Source: Halosimplex carlsbadense 2-9-1 (GTDB lineage Archaea; Halobacteriota; Halobacteria; Halobacteriales; Haloarculaceae). Taken from it: 49,841 nt of DNA. Within the stretch, counting starts at the first letter, position 1. Each line of letters begins with the position of its first letter. The stretch lies in NCBI RefSeq assembly GCF_000337455.1, contig NZ_AOIU01000048.1, positions 122,354 through 172,194 on the forward strand, given 5' to 3'. Both the position numbers and the translations under genes were made by a program. Positions 1 through 7,349 of the stretch are shown piece by piece. Below the pieces are notes generated by a model. It ran no database searches. It saw nothing but the letters and a program-made list of their open reading frames with translations, and had not been told where the DNA came from.

Positions 1-398
1 GTCGCTACCCGCCCGCGTCGGCGATCTTCCGGGAGACCGACGAGGCGGTCACCGTCGACGGCTACCGCATCCCGGCAGACACGTTCCTCACCTTGCCGCA
101 GTTCCACGTCCACACCGACGACCGGTGGTGGGACGACCCCATGGAGTTCGACCCGAGCCGCTGGGACGATATTGCGGACCCGCCGGGCGACCGCCCGGAG
201 TACGCGTACTTCCCGTTCGGCGGTGGCCCGCGCCACTGCATCGGGATGCGATTCGCGCGCATGGAGTTGCAACTCGCGCTCGCGACGGTCGCGAAACGCT
301 GCCGGATCGTCGACGCTCCCGAGGACATCGAGGTCGCCGTCGGCTCGACCGTCCACCCCGCTGATCCCGTCGAAGTGACGCTCGAACGGCGGACGTAA
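1..398 (+). CDS. cytochrome P450, C-terminal part (cut by window edge)
   Basis: Haem-thiolate monooxygenase, of which only the last ~131 residues are present; the reading frame is open from base 3. The haem-binding loop FGGGPRHCIG is intact and its cysteine, the axial iron ligand, is encoded at 237-239. Upstream, RYPPA and a PxxFxPxRW-like segment (DPMEFDPSRW) match the region between the ExxR helix and the haem loop of the family. The N-terminus, the I-helix and the ExxR motif lie outside the window, so neither substrate nor subfamily can be named. It has no visible link to the pectin genes. Confidence 0.93.
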   Translation, partial: RYPPASAIFRETDEAVTVDGYRIPADTFLTLPQFHVHTDDRWWDDPMEFDPSRWDDIADPPGDRPEYAYFPFGGGPRHCIGMRFARMELQLALATVAKRCRIVDAPEDIEVAVGSTVHPADPVEVTLERRT

Positions 399-422
399 GG
401 GCGGTCCGACTGGCCCGAGCGG

Positions 423-818
423 TCAGTACGTCTCGACGGGGACGCCCAGGACTTCGAAGTCGTCGACGTTGTCGGTGAGTACCGCGTCGTCGAGTATCTC
501 CGCCATCGCGGCGATGTAGGCGTCGTTGCTGCCGACCCCCGCGGGAGCGCCGGCCTCGTCGTCGGCCGTCGCGAGCAGTTCGCCCGCCGTGCGTGCGACC
601 TCCTCGTCGACCTCGATCCGCGGGTAGCCGAGCAGGCGGTTGCGGACTTCCGCCTCGGTCGTGTCGCTTCGGGCCGTCGCGACGCCGTAGTACGTCTCCG
701 CCACGACCGGTGTCGGGAGCCACTGCATCTCGCCGCGCTCGACGAGCTCGCTCCCCTTCTCGAACGCGTCCGGGTCCTCGGCCATCAGGTCGAACAGGTA
801 CGACGAGTCGACGATCAT
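423..818 (-). CDS. vapC: VapC-type PIN-domain ribonuclease toxin
   Basis: A 131-residue PIN-domain protein of normal VapC length. PIN toxins are Mg-dependent RNases that cut RNA and are silenced by a partner antitoxin. The acidic metal-binding residues are in the expected order: Asp4 in MIVDSSY, Glu41 in VVAETYY, Asp99 in SNDAYIAA and Asp116 in LTDNVDDF. The start codon at 816-818 overlaps the stop of the upstream antitoxin gene by 4 bp (ATGA), so the pair is probably translationally coupled. The frame stays open upstream, but the overlap and the canonical MIVDSS start favour this start. Confidence 0.9.
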   Translation of the reverse strand: MIVDSSYLFDLMAEDPDAFEKGSELVERGEMQWLPTPVVAETYYGVATARSDTTEAEVRNRLLGYPRIEVDEEVARTAGELLATADDEAGAPAGVGSNDAYIAAMAEILDDAVLTDNVDDFEVLGVPVETY

Positions 819-1057
819 TCCTCGTCGCCGTCGAAGGCCGCCCGCGCGGCCGCGAACCGGCCGGCGTCGCGCTCGCGCAGGTCGTCGACGGCCGCCTTCG
901 CCCGCTCGGCCTCCTCGTCCGTCAGCAGTCCGGCCACGTCGCCGGGGTCCGGCCCGCGCGTCATCCGCCGAAGCGTCTCCTCCATGGTCTCGTCGGCCCG
1001 CTTGTGCGCCGAGAGCCACTCGTGGTACTCTTCCGAGACGCGGATGGTCTTGACCAT
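815..1057 (-). CDS. vapB: VapB-type antitoxin
   Basis: An 80-residue protein directly upstream of the PIN toxin and overlapping it by 4 bp. It begins MVKTIRVSEEYHEWL, typical of small haloarchaeal antitoxins whose N-terminal strand and helix bind DNA, and ends in an acidic, helix-prone tail suited to binding the toxin. An in-frame ATG 66 bp upstream was rejected: the shorter start is the one with a TATA-like box (CTTTAC on the minus strand, about 25 bp upstream) and removes a stretch unlike the family. Function is assigned from context and the N-terminal pattern. Confidence 0.82.
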   Translation of the reverse strand: MVKTIRVSEEYHEWLSAHKRADETMEETLRRMTRGPDPGDVAGLLTDEEAERAKAAVDDLRERDAGRFAAARAAFDGDEE

Positions 1058-1061
1058 GTCG

Positions 1062-1075
1062 TATATTGGGATATA
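1062..1075. promoter_or_regulatory. inverted repeat TATAT-N4-ATATA at the vapBC start
   Basis: Perfect 5-bp arms around TGGG, lying between the TATA-like box (about 1079-1084, minus strand) and the vapB ATG at 1057, where the transcription start would be. Many toxin-antitoxin pairs repress their own promoter, so this is a plausible operator. The arms are short and AT-only, so chance cannot be excluded. Confidence 0.4.
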
Positions 1076-1119
1076 TGCCGTAAAGAGCGTTTCGACGGTG
1101 TAGGTGGCACCCCTCAGCG

Positions 1120-1815
1120 TCACTCGTCGTTCTCGCAGCCTTTGAACGCCCGCTGGCCCGACATGACCGAATCGACGGATTCGACGGCGACGCCGCCCGG
1201 GACGGTCTCGGAGTCACGAGCGATCCGCGCGATCTGCTCGGGGAGGTTGACGACGGCGGCCAGGAGGATGACAGCTGCGACGGCGACGCCCGCCGGGAGA
1301 TAGAGCAGGCCCGTGAACGCGGCGACGACACCGACCCCGAGCGCGAGCGTGCCGGCGACGGTCCCGAGGATTGCCAGCGTCACGAGCAACGCCTTCCGGA
1401 GGTTGGTCCGCTGGTTGCGGCGGATCCAGTCGGCGTAGCCGTCGACGAGATATTCGAGCGCGGCCGTCTCCGAGCGGTCGCCCATCTCTTCCAGTCCCGA
1501 GGGGTCGGCGCCGACCCGCTGGCCTGCAGTCGCGTAGGTCAGTCCCGCCGCGGCCGCCGAGAGGACGAACAGCCCCGCTGCCGCGCCGACTGCGGGGTTC
1601 AACACCCCGCCGACCGCCGTCGCGTCGCTGGCGGCCGCGAAGGAGAGCACCGAGAGCAACACTCCGACGACCGCGACGTTCAGCCGGAACACCGACAGCG
1701 CCTTCGCGTCGATGTCGTCGAGCGTCGACAGCTGTGCGTCTAGCGTCCGCCGAGCCTCCTCCCGGGCGATCCGAAGCGATTCGACGTTCGGATCGTCCGA
1801 CGAACCACCTGACAT
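1120..1815 (-). CDS. four-helix membrane protein of unknown function
   Basis: 231 residues. A charged, helix-prone N-terminus (to about 40) is followed by two hydrophobic segments (about 43-66 and 70-95), a soluble stretch with DRSETAALEYLVDGYADWI, then two more (about 143-170 and 172-196) and a short polar tail. The phrase LSTLDDIDAKALSVF just before the first membrane helix resembles the ID-KA signature before the first helix of SLATT/Pycsar-type membrane effectors, but no nucleotide cyclase or nuclease gene lies beside it. A possible TATA-like element (GTATTAC, minus strand, about 1844) sits 29 bp upstream. It is divergent from the serine protease gene. Function unknown. Confidence 0.72.
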   Translation of the reverse strand: MSGGSSDDPNVESLRIAREEARRTLDAQLSTLDDIDAKALSVFRLNVAVVGVLLSVLSFAAASDATAVGGVLNPAVGAAAGLFVLSAAAAGLTYATAGQRVGADPSGLEEMGDRSETAALEYLVDGYADWIRRNQRTNLRKALLVTLAILGTVAGTLALGVGVVAAFTGLLYLPAGVAVAAVILLAAVVNLPEQIARIARDSETVPGGVAVESVDSVMSGQRAFKGCENDE

Positions 1816-1889
1816 GTAAACCGTTTATCTCGGCAATCGTGTAATACTGTCGTCGCAACCGTTTTGTGACAGACGAACGAATACTTGGT

Positions 1890-2843
1890 ATGGAGATCCC
1901 CGAATCGGTCCGCGACGACATCGAGTCGCGGGCGAACGTCGTCGGGACGGCGATCGGCCCCAAGCGCGTCGGTGACCGGCCGACCGACGAGGAAGCGCTC
2001 ATCGTCCTCGTCGCCCGGAAACTCCCCGAAACGCAGCTGTCGGAGGCCGACCGCATCCCGACCGAAATCGAGTTCGACGACGCGAAGTGCAAGACGGACG
2101 TGCAGGAGGTCGGCGATGTGCGGACCCAGGCGACGGCCGAAGCCGAGGAGCGGCCCGACCGCGAGCGCCGCTGGCGGCCCGCGCCTGCGGGCGTCTCGTT
2201 CGGCCACGTCGAGACCACGGCCGGCACGCTCGGGAGCCCGCCGCTCGAAACTGCGGACGGCGAGACGGTCGTCTTGACGAACGCTCACGTCGCAGCGCCG
2301 ATCGAGGCCGCCGAGCCAGGCGACGACGTGCTCCAGCCCGGCCCGGCCGACGGCGGGACCGAGGACGACGCGGTCGGATCGCTCGTCGAGGGCAGCGAGA
2401 TCCGTCCCGACGAACCGAACACGACCGACAGCGCCATCGTCGCGGTCGATCCCGCCGACTTCGAGGACCGCGTTCTGGGGATCGGGGAGTTCGCGGGCTT
2501 CGCGGAGCCCTCCACGGACGCGACGTTCACGAAGAGCGGGCGAACGACCGGCGTGACGACGGGCGACCTGCGGGGACGCGACGCGCGGATCAGAGTCCGC
2601 GGATATCACGACGAGCCGACGCTGTTCACCGGGATCGACGTGTTCGGGCCGATGAGCGCCGCGGGCGACAGCGGGAGTCTCATCGGTATTGAGGCCGACG
2701 ACGGGTTCCGAGCGACGGATCTGTTGTTCGCCGGGAGCGACCGGACGACCCTCGCGGTTCCGATGGACGCTGTCGAGGCCGAACACGGCGAGTTAACCCC
2801 CGCGGGAGCCCCTGGGGACGCGGCCGACACCGGGACCGACTGA
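1890..2843 (+). CDS. trypsin-fold serine peptidase
   Basis: 317 residues. The chymotrypsin-type triad can be read directly: His133 in VLTNAHVA, Asp180 in TTDSAIVAVD and Ser261 in AAGDSGSLIG. The first ~85 residues form an acidic N-terminal region. No signal peptide or membrane helix is visible, so the protein looks cytoplasmic, which is unusual for this fold. A GTG at 1866 is in frame, but the ATG at 1890 has a TATA-like TTTTG about 26 bp upstream and is preferred. Substrate and role are unknown; nothing ties it to pectin. Confidence 0.85.
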   Translation: MEIPESVRDDIESRANVVGTAIGPKRVGDRPTDEEALIVLVARKLPETQLSEADRIPTEIEFDDAKCKTDVQEVGDVRTQATAEAEERPDRERRWRPAPAGVSFGHVETTAGTLGSPPLETADGETVVLTNAHVAAPIEAAEPGDDVLQPGPADGGTEDDAVGSLVEGSEIRPDEPNTTDSAIVAVDPADFEDRVLGIGEFAGFAEPSTDATFTKSGRTTGVTTGDLRGRDARIRVRGYHDEPTLFTGIDVFGPMSAAGDSGSLIGIEADDGFRATDLLFAGSDRTTLAVPMDAVEAEHGELTPAGAPGDAADTGTD

Positions 2844-2870
2844 GCGGACGCCGACCGCGGGGTGGAACCG

Positions 2871-3329
2871 TCAGGTCCAGCCGTAGCCCCACTCCTCCAG
2901 CTTCCCGAGGACGAGTTCAGGGTTCTCCTGGGCGACGGCCATCGCAGCCTCGGTCACGTCGGTCTTGTACACGTCTTCGCCGAGTTCAGCCTCCATCTCG
3001 GCGACGAGTTCGTCGATGCCCGACTCGACGTGGTCACGCAGGAACACCGGCCGCTGAGTCCGGCCGTCCTTGACGCCGTCGCGGGCGTGGATGTAGGGGA
3101 GCGACCGGCGCTGAGCCCCGGCGCCCGACGGTGATTCCGTCTCGCTCCCGGAACCGTCCGCCCCGTCGGCAGTTCGCGCGCCGCTTCGCTCGCCCGAGTC
3201 GTCTCTCGACGATTCGGTCGCTTCGGTCCGGTCGAGGGCGTCGTCCCGACTGGTCTCGTCGCCCTCGGGGTCGTCGCGCGCGTCGGCCGGTTCCTCCGCG
3301 AAGGGGTCGTCCGTCGATCCCTGCTTCAT
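2871..3329 (-). CDS. small partner protein of ParA, possible partition DNA-binding protein
   Basis: 152 residues, starting 4 bp inside the end of parA (ATGA overlap), so co-translation with parA is likely. The first ~85 residues are low-complexity and very acidic and probably disordered. The last ~65 form a compact region (QRPVFLRDHVESGIDELV, then KTDVTEAAMAVAQ) whose strand-helix-helix pattern would fit a ribbon-helix-helix fold. Small RHH proteins often serve as the centromere-binding partner of plasmid ParA proteins. The ParB-like role is inferred from position and predicted fold only. Confidence 0.7.
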   Translation of the reverse strand: MKQGSTDDPFAEEPADARDDPEGDETSRDDALDRTEATESSRDDSGERSGARTADGADGSGSETESPSGAGAQRRSLPYIHARDGVKDGRTQRPVFLRDHVESGIDELVAEMEAELGEDVYKTDVTEAAMAVAQENPELVLGKLEEWGYGWT

Positions 3330-4165
3330 GCTTCCACCGCCTGCGTCTCCCGGATGCGCTCGGCGAGCCGTTCGATCTTCTCGACGGTGTCGAGTTCGTG
3401 GTCGCGCTCGCGCTCGCGGTGTTCGTCGATATAGCGAAATGCGGTACATTGCTCGGCCCAGCAGCCTTCGAGCAGCGACGACCGCTCGCGGAGGCGGATG
3501 GGGATCTCCCAGCCGTCGGCTTCGATCTCCTCGAGGAAGCGGTCCTGGTCGTTCATCCCCTTGTAGCGGTTCGGGACCACGGCGAGGACGCCCACCTCGA
3601 TCCCCAGCTGGTCTTCGAGCCCGCCGACGAGCTGGTCGAGGCCCTGCACCGATTCGTAGCCCTTCCCGCTGGGTTCGAACGGGATCACGAGGTGGCGCGT
3701 CGCGTGGATCGCGTTGTGGAGCTTGATGTCGGCGGTCGCCGGCGGGTCGACGATCAGCGTGTCGTACTGCTCGTGGACGCCCGCCTCACGGAGTACGCGC
3801 AGCAGTTGTTTGTTCGGGTTCCACGACTCCCCGAAGTCCGCCGCCTCCTCCTCGCGGCGGCGCAGATGTTTCGACGCGTATTCGAGGATGTTGTGCGACG
3901 GTACGATGTCGATCCCCTCACTGCTCTTGATCAGGTCGTCGAAGTCACCGCGTGGGCGGTCGATCATGTGCCGCAGCAGGCTATCGGCCTGGTCGTCGTC
4001 GCGGTCGTCGGCCACGTCCAGCAGGTACGACAGCGACGCCTCCTGCGTGTCCAGGTCGACGACGAGCACGTCCCGACCCGCCCGCTCCTCCGCCTTCGCG
4101 AGGTTCGCGGCGAGCGTCGTCTTCCCGACGCCGCCCGCCTCCGAGTACACCGTGTAGGCCAGCAT
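3326..4165 (-). CDS. parA: ParA/Soj-type partition ATPase
   Basis: 279 residues. The deviant Walker A motif SEAGGVGKTTLA sits near the N-terminus, DLDTQEASLSY follows, and DTLIVDPPAT supplies the second acidic motif; this is the ParA/MinD family that separates replicons or cargo using ATP. An upstream in-frame ATG at 4192 is possible, but the start MLAYTVYSEAGG at 4165 matches haloarchaeal ParA proteins and has a strong TATA-like box (TTTTATG, minus strand, 4190-4196) 28 bp upstream. Repeats that could be its partition site begin just beyond that box. Haloarchaeal genomes carry several such genes, mostly on secondary replicons. Confidence 0.9.
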   Translation of the reverse strand: MLAYTVYSEAGGVGKTTLAANLAKAEERAGRDVLVVDLDTQEASLSYLLDVADDRDDDQADSLLRHMIDRPRGDFDDLIKSSEGIDIVPSHNILEYASKHLRRREEEAADFGESWNPNKQLLRVLREAGVHEQYDTLIVDPPATADIKLHNAIHATRHLVIPFEPSGKGYESVQGLDQLVGGLEDQLGIEVGVLAVVPNRYKGMNDQDRFLEEIEADGWEIPIRLRERSSLLEGCWAEQCTAFRYIDEHRERERDHELDTVEKIERLAERIRETQAVEA

Positions 4166-4213
4166 ACTCGTCCAGTCTATCCGATCAGCCATAAAACTCA
4201 GTCAGACGATTTG

Positions 4214-4245
4214 GCTAAGCAGCTAAGCTAAGCAGCTGAGCTTAG
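4214..4245. repeat. GCTAAGC iterons upstream of parA
   Basis: Three copies of GCTAAGC start at 4214, 4222 and 4227, the last two overlapping. The last copy also forms an inverted repeat, CTAAGC-N6-GCTTAG (4228-4245). The cluster lies about 20 bp beyond the TATA-like box of parA. Iterons beside a parA operon are the usual form of a partition site and autoregulatory operator; that role is inferred. Confidence 0.6.
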
Positions 4246-4474
4246 TCGATGGGATCGTCGCACTACAGATCGGATGGGCAGGTTTCGATACAGACGCTCG
4301 CACGAAGGACCGGGCTTCTCGATAGGGGTTCGGTTTTCTCCAGCGACGGCGGAGGGGTAGCGGGAGCGTCTGCCCCAGCGGCTCGGCTAACTGTACCGGA
4401 TACTCCGGTCCGATGGCTGAGTCAGCTGACGAGGTTAACTAGATCGCTAGACTATTTGGATAAGGTAATCCGAT

Positions 4475-4525
4475 AAGCTACTCAGCTGAGCTCAGTAGCT
4501 AAACTAATCAGAGCAGCTACTTCGA
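4475..4525. repeat. AGCT-rich palindrome cluster
   Basis: Two overlapping perfect palindromes, CTCAGCTGAG and CTGAGCTCAG, are framed by the inverted arms AGCTACT and AGTAGCT. A further AGCTACT follows near 4515. A separate palindrome GTCAGCTGAC lies at about 4430-4439. The shared AGCT(G/A)AGC core links this cluster to the iterons at 4214-4245, about 250 bp away. Confidence 0.55.
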
Positions 4526-5433
4526 TTGGCTATGCGGGGCGGCTGTGCCGTGTAACTACTCCGATCGGCTGGCTCGAATAGCTGGGGCAAGTGGCGATAC
4601 GACCCAGCCGTTCCGGGCTGCGAATGCGGAGAGGTGCCCAGCGGGCCACGAACTCCACGGAGGACCGGACGAAACTCCGTCGTTCACCGGAAATCCGGTG
4701 TGGGACCGACGCCGGGGCCCACCGAGTGCAACAGTCACGGGTCGCTCGACGATCGGATCGGCGCACGTATCGACCACCAGTGATCTGAGTGCCGACACCC
4801 GTGGAGACAGTGTTCGGACGAACTGCGCCGATTAATATAAGATCGGTTTCTATGACGCACATCTTATTATAATGCGGAACAGTGGCAATACACCACGCAG
4901 ATCGAGAGAGAGCGCCATCACCATCTCCAGTCCTATACCTGTCGAAGACGTCCGATTTCACCTGTTTGCGAGGTGAACGTGCGGACCACGACGAGATCGG
5001 CCCCCGTCGTTCTCTGAATCGACGCGGGGTATTTGCGTTCTCGACCCCATCCGTCGTTTTGACGGGTGAAACCGTGCTTTCCGGCGATCAAGCGCCGTGA
5101 TGTCGAGTACGACTGCTTCGGGATAGATAGCCGCCCCCGTATTAATTGCATTCTGTCATTTTCTGGGATTGATTTGACGATCGTCAGCTATGATCGATCG
5201 GTGCGCATCCCAGATTCAGGTTCCTCTCCCGTCGTCGACTCGGTGGCTACCCGCTCGGAGCCCACCCGGTGTGACGAGACTCGATTACCGCTCGATGCCG
5301 TGCATCCGGCGAATCTCTCGGGACATTCGGTTCGCTGATGGTCTCAACTGTTCCGAACACGATCGAGAACGGCTGTAGCGAGCGAACCCACACCGAGACA
5401 GAGTTCAATAGTTCAGCCTGCGATAGGGTGGGT

Positions 5434-6216
5434 ATGCGGGCCAACAGACACGAGGACCGAACGGTCGTCGTGACCGGCGGGTCGAGCGGTATCGGTCGGG
5501 GGATCGCGGTCCGGTTCGCCGAGGAGGGCGCGAACGTGGTGGTCGCCGACGTGCAGCGACGACCGAGGCGGGGCGAGTACTTCGAGACGGACGCGGAGAC
5601 GCCGACCGACGAACTCGTTCGAGAGGTCGGATCCGAGGCGACCTTCGTCGAGACGGACGTGAGCGATCCCGCGGAGGCCGAGGCGATGGTCCACGCGACG
5701 GTCGAGTCGTTCGGCGGGCTCGACGTGCTCGTCAACAACGCCGGGATCCACGTCCCCGGCGACTCCCAGGAACTCACGCCGGACGAGTGGGACGAGGTCG
5801 TCGGCGTCGACCTCGACGGTTCGTTCTACGCCGCCAAGTACGCGGTCCCGCACCTGACGGACGCGTCGGGCGCGCTGATCAACGTCGGGTCGGTCCATTC
5901 GAGCCAGGGCGGCGGCGGGCCCGCCTACGCCAGCGCGAAGGCCGCAGTGGTGAATCTGACGCGAGACCTGGCCGTCGAACTCGGGCCCGACTCGGTGAAC
6001 GTGAACTGCATCTGCCCGGGATTCGTCAAGACCGCGGTACAGGACTACCACACCGACGAGAGCATGCAGCGGGAGATCGACCACACGCTGTTACCGGAAG
6101 TGGGCGATCCCGAGGATATCGGCGACGTGGCGGTGTTCCTCGCCAGCGACGAGGCGTCGTTCGTCCACGGAGAGTCCATCTACGTCGACGGGGGGTGGAC
6201 GGCCCATCGGGTGTGA
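5434..6216 (+). CDS. short-chain dehydrogenase/reductase (SDR)
   Basis: 260 residues, the normal length of a classical SDR. NAD(P) site TGGSSGIG at 14-21, NNAG at 101-104, catalytic Ser153 in NVGSVHSS, and Tyr165 and Lys169 in AYASAKAA; the C-terminus ends with the usual YVDGGW. It oxidises or reduces a hydroxyl group on a small substrate. Its place at the edge of a pectin locus suggests a sugar-acid substrate, for example a 2-keto-3-deoxy acid as for KduD or the KDR dehydrogenase of rhamnose breakdown, but sequence does not decide this. An upstream in-frame ATG (5338) was rejected: 5434 has a TATA-like element at about -27 and begins just before the Rossmann motif. Confidence 0.88.
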   Translation: MRANRHEDRTVVVTGGSSGIGRGIAVRFAEEGANVVVADVQRRPRRGEYFETDAETPTDELVREVGSEATFVETDVSDPAEAEAMVHATVESFGGLDVLVNNAGIHVPGDSQELTPDEWDEVVGVDLDGSFYAAKYAVPHLTDASGALINVGSVHSSQGGGGPAYASAKAAVVNLTRDLAVELGPDSVNVNCICPGFVKTAVQDYHTDESMQREIDHTLLPEVGDPEDIGDVAVFLASDEASFVHGESIYVDGGWTAHRV

Positions 6217-6300
6217 CCGGACGCACGACCGGCGACTCGCCGCCGGTGACCCGCCGTCCGAACGGTCCGGCGACCTGACACTCTGGGTGAGGGTAGGCGG

Positions 6301-7110
6301 TCAGCAGGTCATGTCGTACCACGCCGGCGACCCGACGGTCACGTTTCCGAACCGTTCGAGCGTGAACTCGTACCTGACGACCCGGGGCGTAGCGAAGCCG
6401 ACCGTGCGATACCTGGCCGAGAGCGAGCGGACGAGGCCCTCGCTGTCGACGACCGCGGCGACGGAGTAGTTCCGGGCGCCGTCGATGCCCCGAGGGACCC
6501 CGCCGTCACCGGCGACGAGATAACGCCGCTCGCCGTCGGCTCGTCCCACCGAGACGGTGACGTTCTCGGGGGAGAGCCGCAGATACCGTTCGATCGCGGC
6601 GCCCGTCGCAGTCCCGACCCGCTGTCCCGCCCTCGGAGCCGGCAGGCGGTAGTACTCCCACGTGTCCGTCCGGAACGTCTCCAGTCGCACGTGGCCCACG
6701 CCCTCGTCCACGTACTCGGTGTAGTTGTAGGCGACGCGCGTCTCCATCCCCAGGTCCACCGTGTACGACTCCGCCCAGAACCGATAGCAGTCCTCGGCGG
6801 CGACGCGAGCGGCTTGGACCGGCCGCGGTTCGACCGCACTGGCGTTCGCTCGGGTCGTGCCCCGGCGCTCGCGCCAGACGTACGACCGGTCGGTCAGCGC
6901 CTCCTGATGGGCGGCCACCAGCTCGTCGAGGTGAAGGTCGCCCCCGCCGCCGACGCCCGGCGGGAGCGCTCGCGTCTCGGTCTCCGATGTCTCCGTCGGG
7001 AGGGGCGCCGGCGTCAGCGTCTCGCGGTCCGTTCCCACCGGGTCGCCGAAGAGGCCGCTACAGCCGGCGAGACAGACCAGCGCGACGACTCCCAGCGCGC
7101 GCAACCGCAT
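6301..7110 (-). CDS. haloarchaeal lipoprotein of unknown function
   Basis: 269 residues. The N-terminus MRLRALGVVALVCLAGC is a signal peptide with lipobox, so Cys17 would carry the lipid. A Thr/Pro/Glu-rich linker follows, then a region rich in Tyr and aromatic residues (SYVWRERRG, WEYYRLPAP, YSVAAVVDSEG) resembling a large group of haloarchaeal lipoproteins with no assigned role. The start is supported by a TATA-like GGTAAAAA (plus-strand orientation, about 7133-7140) 26 bp upstream. It converges with the SDR gene, and no enzymatic motif is visible. Confidence 0.75.
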   Translation of the reverse strand: MRLRALGVVALVCLAGCSGLFGDPVGTDRETLTPAPLPTETSETETRALPPGVGGGGDLHLDELVAAHQEALTDRSYVWRERRGTTRANASAVEPRPVQAARVAAEDCYRFWAESYTVDLGMETRVAYNYTEYVDEGVGHVRLETFRTDTWEYYRLPAPRAGQRVGTATGAAIERYLRLSPENVTVSVGRADGERRYLVAGDGGVPRGIDGARNYSVAAVVDSEGLVRSLSARYRTVGFATPRVVRYEFTLERFGNVTVGSPAWYDMTC

Positions 7111-7349
7111 CGGCGACGGTTGGGACCCCACCGGTAAAAACACCCCCGGTGAATCGGGCGGTCCCCGGCTCACTCGTCGCTCTCCGGGGACCCGACGTGA
7201 CTATCGCTCTCGGGCAGTCGGTGCCGACGTGCTCTTCTGATGGGGCTCTCCCGGCGTCCGCTGCAGTCCGGCGGCCCGTACACGCTACCGTTCCCGGTCG
7301 CACGCGCCGCGGTCAGTACATTGATGTCACCGCGCCGCGGGGTCGAGGT

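Larger units (their letters stand above)
4166..5433. other. 1.27-kb gene-free region with repeats, upstream of parA
   Basis: No open frame here has convincing haloarchaeal protein composition. The region is less GC-rich than its surroundings. It contains the GCTAAGC/AGCTGAGC repeats described separately, a palindrome CACCGGA-AA-TCCGGTG (4685-4700), and an inverted repeat ATAAGAT-N17-ATCTTAT (4837-4843 and 4861-4867) in an AT-rich patch. It could hold a partition site, replication-associated elements or decayed genes. No Cdc6/Orc1 or Rep gene is present in the window. Confidence 0.6.

Noticed and set aside
4214..4525. Repeats upstream of parA as a CRISPR array
   Set aside because: Repeat units are only 7-10 bp, irregularly spaced, with no spacer pattern and no cas genes.
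4530..4961. 143-codon minus-strand frame in the region upstream of parA
   Set aside because: Basic, Cys- and Arg-rich composition unlike haloarchaeal proteins and no domain; it crosses the inverted repeat at 4837-4867.
5338..5433. Longer N-terminus for the SDR starting at 5338
   Set aside because: The extra 32 residues have no family match, and the start at 5434 has a TATA-like element at about -27.
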